Part shown: in pieces, positions 6,433 through 9,290 of the stretch
How the letters are laid out: every line of letters begins with the position of its first letter
Position numbering within the stretch: the stretch's first letter is position 1
Assembly (NCBI GenBank): GCA_023428365.1
Contig: JAEYYQ010000035.1
Location: 1 to 9,290, forward strand
Reading direction: 5' to 3'
From: Pseudomonadota bacterium
GTDB taxonomy: Bacteria; Pseudomonadota; Alphaproteobacteria; Rhizobiales; Hyphomicrobiaceae
Length of the DNA: 9,290 nucleotides
Position numbers and translations under genes: made by a program
The notes under the pieces: model-generated
Seen by the model: the letters and a program-made list of their open reading frames with translations, nothing else
Told to the model about the DNA's origin: nothing
The model's database searches: none

Positions 6433-7107
6433 ATGCAGTTCATCCCCAATCCCCTCATCATTCCCGTCGGGCTTTTCATCGGCGTTCTTGTGTCCGCGCC
6501 CGTGGGTCCGGTTAACGTACTTTGCATTCAGCGCGCAATCGAGCGCGGCTTCTGGGGCGGAGTTGCGGCAGGATTTGGGGCAATGCTGGGCGATGGGTTG
6601 ATCGCCCTGTTTGCGGCACTTGGCGTCGGCGCCATCTCAGGAGCGATCGAAGACTACCACAATGCCATTCAGCTCGTCGGCGGCATCGCGCTGCTAATCT
6701 TCGGCGTCCGGCTTTACCTTGCCGAGCCGAGGCTTCACGCCCTCATGGATAACGAGCCGCACTCGTTGTCGGAATTCTTGTGGGACACGCCAAAGACGTT
6801 CTTCCTCACGATTACGATCCCCGCTGCGGGGCTGGGCCTGTTCGCCATCTTCGGAGGCGTTTCGAGCTTCGTTGAAGTGCGCACGACCGTCGACGCATTG
6901 ACGATGGTCGCCGCCATCATCGCAGGGAGCTTCCTGTGGTGGGTGGGCCTGTCATCGTTCATCGGCCGCATCCGTCATCGGTTTGCGGTCGGGAAACTGC
7001 AACGCGTCAACCAGATCGCTGGAATCCTGTTGATTGGGTTCGGTGTGCTGCTGATGGGTGAACTGGCGTGGAATGCCCTCGGAGGCTGGGGCAGCGGGCT
7101 GATCTGA
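6433..7107 (+). CDS. LysE/RhtB-family amino acid exporter
   Basis: A 224-residue inner-membrane exporter, a typical length for the family, with about six hydrophobic helices. The helix-1 signature S-A-P-V-G-P-V-N-V-L at about 21-30 is followed by R-A-I-E-R-G-F-W-G-G and G-A-M-L-G-D-G-L-I-A-L at about 49-59. This is the family pattern in which G-P is followed by a helix ending in G and an acidic residue. The second half has D-T-P-K-T-F-F-L-T-I-T-I-P-A-A-G-L at about 118-134, where most relatives I remember have T-N-P; here the asparagine position is isoleucine. Helix 6 ends in L-L-I-G-F-G-V-L-L-M-G. An upstream in-frame ATG at 6349 would add 28 residues rich in Arg, Cys and Trp, unlike the family, so M-Q-F-I-P-N-P is the better start, although its ribosome binding site is weak. 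Likely cargo is an amino acid or derivative, unproven. No regulator gene is adjacent. Confidence 0.92.
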   Translation: MQFIPNPLIIPVGLFIGVLVSAPVGPVNVLCIQRAIERGFWGGVAAGFGAMLGDGLIALFAALGVGAISGAIEDYHNAIQLVGGIALLIFGVRLYLAEPRLHALMDNEPHSLSEFLWDTPKTFFLTITIPAAGLGLFAIFGGVSSFVEVRTTVDALTMVAAIIAGSFLWWVGLSSFIGRIRHRFAVGKLQRVNQIAGILLIGFGVLLMGELAWNALGGWGSGLI

Positions 7108-7115
7108 AAGCCCGC
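7094..7115. terminator. Hairpin over the LysE stop codon, between convergent genes
   Basis: GCGGGCT and AGCCCGC form a 7-bp perfect stem around the 8-base loop GATCTGAA, which contains the LysE stop TGA. It lies just before the convergent stop of the 83-residue gene at 7129. No U-tract follows on either strand, so it is at best a bidirectional or Rho-assisted terminator, or an mRNA 3'-end stabiliser. Confidence 0.42.
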
Positions 7116-7128
7116 AGCAAGAGACCGC

Positions 7129-7380
7129 CTATTGCATGGTGCCATTCATGGTGAATTCGCCCTGGCGCACGCGTTCGTCCAGGCCGCGCGCAAGACTGGC
7201 AACAGCATCCTCCCCAAACGCCGCCACGAGGTCGGTCAAGGCCGTGAACAGGGCCGCATAAGCCATCAACTCCGGTGCAATTCCCTGGTCGGCACCTTCG
7301 TCCCAGGCTTCCAGGATGAGGCTCAGCGCTTTGAAGCTGTCGCTCTTGTTGTCCGAGTTTTCGAAAGCTGTACGCTGCAT
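7129..7380 (-). CDS. Small helical protein of unknown function
   Basis: An 83-residue cytoplasmic protein with no signal peptide or membrane segment. The N-terminal 17 residues are polar (N-S-D-N-K-S-D-S). Then come predicted amphipathic helices: A-L-S-L-I-L-E-A-W-D-E-G at about 18-29, A-P-E-L-M-A-Y-A-A-L-F-T-A-L-T-D-L-V at about 35-52, and E-D-A-V-A-S-L-A-R-G-L-D-E-R-V at about 57-71. The end, R-Q-G-E-F-T, is followed by a short tail. It resembles small hypothetical proteins I associate with Bradyrhizobium-like genomes, but I cannot name a family. GAGAG lies 4 bases before the ATG, and a small hairpin (7399-7412) lies in the leader. The even Ala/Leu helix pattern and the ribosome binding site favour a real gene. 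It is the last gene of the minus-strand run and converges on lysE. Confidence 0.68.
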   Translation of the reverse strand: MQRTAFENSDNKSDSFKALSLILEAWDEGADQGIAPELMAYAALFTALTDLVAAFGEDAVASLARGLDERVRQGEFTMNGTMQ

Positions 7381-7398
7381 TTCACTCTCATTCTCTGC

Positions 7399-7412
7399 TC
7401 GGCTTTTGCCGA
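7399..7412 (-). promoter_or_regulatory. Leader hairpin upstream of the 83-residue gene
   Basis: TCGGC-TTTT-GCCGA (AAAA loop on the coding strand) is a 5-bp perfect stem beginning 19 bases before the ATG at 7380. It lies in the 165-base gap 7381-7545, which otherwise shows no gene. That gap probably holds the promoter of the 83-residue gene, but I could not place -35 and -10 boxes. Confidence 0.25.
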
Positions 7413-7545
7413 TACCCTGCAGTTCCCTAGCACAGCCGATCCCAAGAGTGGCAAGGCCAACAATTAAGTGTGAATCAGGAGTTATCGCGTCAGGGGGATA
7501 TGATGATTTCGCCCCGTCTGATCGCGCGGCGACGCGCTGGCGAGC

Positions 7546-7950
7546 TCAAGGAACGTCTCGAATCAAGCCATCTGCGAGCTGGGTCGCCTCGCCCAGGAAA
7601 CGATTGATCGCAGTCTGGGCGGATGACGTACAGGTTCGGTAGGTGCGGCTATAGCCCTGATAGCCCTTATTGAAGCTTCGCGTGAGCCGCGCCCGCCGCA
7701 ATGCGGACGAACCCTCCGCGTCGATCAGGTCGCGCATCCGGTCGCGCCAGAGCTGCCCTTCGTCCGCGCCGCACAGCTCACGCAGATAGTGCACGGCGCC
7801 AAGGATCTCCGATAGACGTAGCAACTTGTCGTCGTAGCCACGCGCCTCCTGCGCAACAGAGGGATAGGCCAACAGCAGCCCGAGCGCCGCCGCGCCGATG
7901 ATCGCACATTTGCGGTTTCGGGAGCCCGCTCCTGGGCCAGATCTCACCAT
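7546..7950 (-). CDS. TIGR02301-family secreted protein of unknown function
   Basis: A 134-residue protein that I recognise as the alphaproteobacterial TIGR02301 family of about 120-140 residues; no function is established that I know of. A basic N-terminus (R-N-R-K) precedes a hydrophobic run at about 16-29 and a likely signal-peptidase site near V-A-Q at 32-34, so a periplasmic location is expected. The mature part has the family's signature pieces: Y-D-D-K-L-L-R-L-S-E-I-L-G-A at about 39-52, H-Y-L-R-E-L-C-G-A-D-E-G-Q-L-W-R at about 54-69, F-N-K-G-Y-Q-G-Y at about 93-100 and Y-R-T-C-T at about 104-108. The two conserved cysteines (about 60 and 107) could form a disulfide. The ATG at 7950 has a weak ribosome binding site. 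It follows the 87-residue gene by 40 bases on the same strand, so the two may be co-transcribed. Confidence 0.87.
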   Translation of the reverse strand: MVRSGPGAGSRNRKCAIIGAAALGLLLAYPSVAQEARGYDDKLLRLSEILGAVHYLRELCGADEGQLWRDRMRDLIDAEGSSALRRARLTRSFNKGYQGYSRTYRTCTSSAQTAINRFLGEATQLADGLIRDVP

Positions 7951-7990
7951 TCGCCGATTCCCGTGTGCCCGCTGCCAATATCGACCCGGT

Positions 7991-8254
7991 TCATACCACG
8001 GGCGCGTTACGACCGACCAGCCGGGCCGAGAAGCGCGTGAGCCTTAGCCACAGGCGTTGCCATCGCGACACCTCGAATTCCTCGAGCTCGTAGTCGAACA
8101 GCGGCATGTTTCGCTGCAAAGCCCGCTCCAGCGCGGCAATGAATTTGCCCCGGGTTACGGGATCGAGGTCACGCGCGGCTATTTCAAGCGGATCGTTGAA
8201 GCGCCGCTGATATTCCTTCTCCACATGAAGGGCCGATTCCTCGAGGAGATCCAT
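7991..8254 (-). CDS. Small protein of unknown function with a basic amphipathic C-terminus
   Basis: An 87-residue product without signal peptide or long membrane helix. The N-terminal half is acidic and helical (M-D-L-L-E-E-S-A-L-H-V-E-K-E-Y). A middle part follows, D-P-V-T-R-G-K-F-I-A-A-L-E-R-A-L at about 31-46. After the acidic D-Y-E-L-E-E-F-E at about 54-61, the C-terminus switches to a Trp/Leu/Arg-rich amphipathic helix, R-W-Q-R-L-W-L-R-L-T-R-F at about 64-75, which could lie on a membrane surface or bind an acidic partner. I do not recognise the family. An in-frame TGA two codons upstream limits the start to the ATG at 8254 or a later codon, such as GTG at residue 11; no good ribosome binding site is seen. 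It lies between tauE and the TIGR02301 gene on the same strand. Confidence 0.66.
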   Translation of the reverse strand: MDLLEESALHVEKEYQRRFNDPLEIAARDLDPVTRGKFIAALERALQRNMPLFDYELEEFEVSRWQRLWLRLTRFSARLVGRNAPVV

Positions 8255-8293
8255 CGGTCAATGCTGTACAGGACGCCTACGTCCGAATAACGC

Positions 8294-8329
8294 GCATTCG
8301 CAGCTTGTGGTGAATGCTCACATTCAGCA
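8294..8329 (-). promoter_or_regulatory. Overlapping alternative hairpins downstream of tauE
   Basis: TGAATG (8311-8316) and CATTCA (8321-8326) form a 6-bp perfect stem with a 4-base loop. The same GAATGC (8312-8317) can instead pair with GCATTC at 8294-8299 over a 12-base loop, so the two structures exclude each other. They lie in the 127-base gap 8255-8381 between tauE and the 87-residue gene. No U-tract follows, so a simple terminator is not clear. No gene is seen in the gap. Confidence 0.35.
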
Positions 8330-8381
8330 TAGCCGGATACGTGCGCGATACAAACGCAGACCGATCCGCGAGTTCTGCCCG

Positions 8382-9215
8382 TCAGAAGAAGATCAGGTCG
8401 ATCGCGTATCGCAACCCGACCGCGCCAAGAAAACAGCCGAAAGCCAGCTCGAGCTTTCGTCTCGGAATGCCGTGCGCCATGCGGACACCCAGCGGCGCAG
8501 CTAGCACGCTGATCGGAATCACGATGGCAGCACCGATCAGATTGACATAGCCGAGCGACCCGGTCGGCAAGTGCGGTGAGCCCCATCCTGCCCACATGTA
8601 TCCGAGGACACCCGGTATCGCGATCATCGGAGCTATCCCCGATGACGTGGCCACCGCCTGATGAATGGAGCGCCCGTAGGCCATCATGAGCGCGCTGATA
8701 TACGCGCCGCCGCCCGTGCTCATCAGTGTCGACGAGAGGCCGACGGCCCACGCATAGACCTCGACCCAGCGGCTCTTTGGAATATCCGGGCCCAAACACC
8801 AACCGTCCTGACCGAACAGCAGTTTAGCCGCCAGTACACAGGCGCACACCACCCAGACCCATTTCAGTGTCGAGCTCGGGCTGACGCTCACGACCAGAAT
8901 GCCGATGATGACGCCCAGGACGACGGGAATGGTGACGCGCCGCAGAAAGGCATCATCAACGGCACCACGCGCGCGATGCGCGGCCACAGACTTCAACGAC
9001 GTTGGAATCATGATGGCGAGCGACGTGCCGAGCGTCACATGCATCCGGACGGAACTATCGACACCTAGCCAGGAAAACAGCTCATACAGCACCGGAACCA
9101 GCACAGCGCCGCCCCCGACGCCGAACAACCCGGCAAGAATGCCCGTGAAGAGTCCGCCGCCGGCCAGCCCAAGCACCAGCAGCGCGAGCGCGCCGAACGA
9201 CATCCCAAGATCCAT
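8382..9215 (-). CDS. TauE/SafE-family sulfite or organosulfur exporter-type membrane protein
   Basis: A 277-residue polytopic inner-membrane protein, within the usual 240-310 range. It is built of two homologous halves typical of the family. The first half carries F-G-V-G-G-G-A-V-L-V-P at about 31-41. The second carries the matching S-T-G-G-G-A-Y-I-S at about 166-174, where the usual distal proline is missing. Also typical are H-V-T-L-G-T-S-L at 59-66 and its repeat A-V-A-T-S-S-G at 187-193, and the late P-L-G-V-R-M-A-H at 241-248. About eight hydrophobic helices are visible. Family members have been linked to export of sulfite, sulfoacetate or related anions, but most are uncharacterised, so the cargo is open. 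GCGGAA lies 7 bases before the ATG at 9215. The stop of an upstream minus-strand gene is 15 bases away, suggesting an operon. Confidence 0.94.
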   Translation of the reverse strand: MDLGMSFGALALLVLGLAGGGLFTGILAGLFGVGGGAVLVPVLYELFSWLGVDSSVRMHVTLGTSLAIMIPTSLKSVAAHRARGAVDDAFLRRVTIPVVLGVIIGILVVSVSPSSTLKWVWVVCACVLAAKLLFGQDGWCLGPDIPKSRWVEVYAWAVGLSSTLMSTGGGAYISALMMAYGRSIHQAVATSSGIAPMIAIPGVLGYMWAGWGSPHLPTGSLGYVNLIGAAIVIPISVLAAPLGVRMAHGIPRRKLELAFGCFLGAVGLRYAIDLIFF

Positions 9216-9222
9216 GATTGCA

Positions 9223-9228
9223 TTCCGC
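9223..9228 (-). promoter_or_regulatory. Ribosome binding site of the TauE-family gene
   Basis: On the minus strand GCGGAA lies 7 bases before the ATG at 9215. This supports that start over the in-frame ATG four codons downstream. Confidence 0.4.
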
Positions 9229-9230
9229 CC

Positions 9231-9290
9231 CTATGCGGCGGCTTGACGATCCGGATCCGTACCGCGTCGATCGACTGCCGTCAGCGCCTT
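9231..9290 (-). CDS. 3' end of an unidentified gene cut by the right edge
   Basis: Read on the minus strand from the window edge, one frame gives 19 residues (KALTAVDRRGTDPDRQAAA) and ends in TAG at 9231-9233, 15 bases before the TauE-family start. The hydrophilic Arg/Asp/Ala-rich tail is plausible as a protein C-terminus, and the short spacing fits an operon. A second frame is also open to the edge and continues through the tauE start, so the choice of frame rests on the spacing and is not certain. Nothing about function can be said. Confidence 0.45.
   Translation of the reverse strand, partial: KALTAVDRRGTDPDRQAAA

Noticed and set aside
8179..8802. A 207-codon minus-strand frame overlapping tauE and the 87-residue gene
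   Set aside because: It runs in a different frame through tauE, whose membrane helices and GGG motifs are intact. Its composition is not protein-like.
1..9290. Search for CRISPR arrays, tRNA or rRNA genes, insertion sequences, attachment sites or phage and defence genes
   Set aside because: No spaced direct repeats, cloverleaf-like segments, terminal inverted repeats, transposases, integrases or toxin-antitoxin pairs were seen by eye. The window reads as ordinary chromosomal gene content.

Overview
The window is GC-rich and densely coded on both strands. It looks like chromosomal DNA from an alphaproteobacterium. Several small proteins (a TIGR02301-type secreted protein, an 83-residue helical protein and a 200-residue secreted protein) and the style of the lysine 2,3-aminomutase-like protein resemble what I know from Hyphomicrobiales, most likely the Bradyrhizobium/Rhodopseudomonas/Afipia group (Nitrobacteraceae). 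The genus is an inference. I see no transposase, phage gene, CRISPR array, tRNA or rRNA.

Layout, left part: the window opens with the 3' end of a gene on the + strand whose C-terminal beta-rich domain resembles tails found on some SAM-dependent methyltransferases. An APC-family amino acid permease (286-1629, +) follows, and it converges with a YbiC-like malate/lactate-type dehydrogenase (1636-2688, -).

Centre: a complete elongation factor P locus. efp (2805-3374, -) is divergent from epmA (3531-4592, +), and epmB, a lysine 2,3-aminomutase homologue, overlaps the end of epmA. By established knowledge EpmB converts (S)-alpha-lysine to (R)-beta-lysine, EpmA activates it and attaches it to Lys34 of EF-P, and modified EF-P relieves ribosome stalling at polyproline. 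Substrate maker, ligase and target are therefore adjacent. The optional hydroxylase EpmC is not in this window.

Right part: a secreted protein of unknown function (5701-6303, -) is divergent from a LysE-family exporter (6433-7107, +). A 16-bp perfect palindrome lies between them. After that everything is on the minus strand. In order of transcription from the right edge these are the tail of an unidentified gene, a TauE/SafE-family exporter, an 87-residue protein with a basic amphipathic C-terminus, a TIGR02301-family secreted protein, and an 83-residue helical protein. No stretch over 300 bases lacks a gene.

I do not see a clearly new multi-gene system. The items most worth checking are the compact EF-P modification locus, the palindrome before the LysE gene, the competing hairpins after tauE, and the small unannotated proteins.
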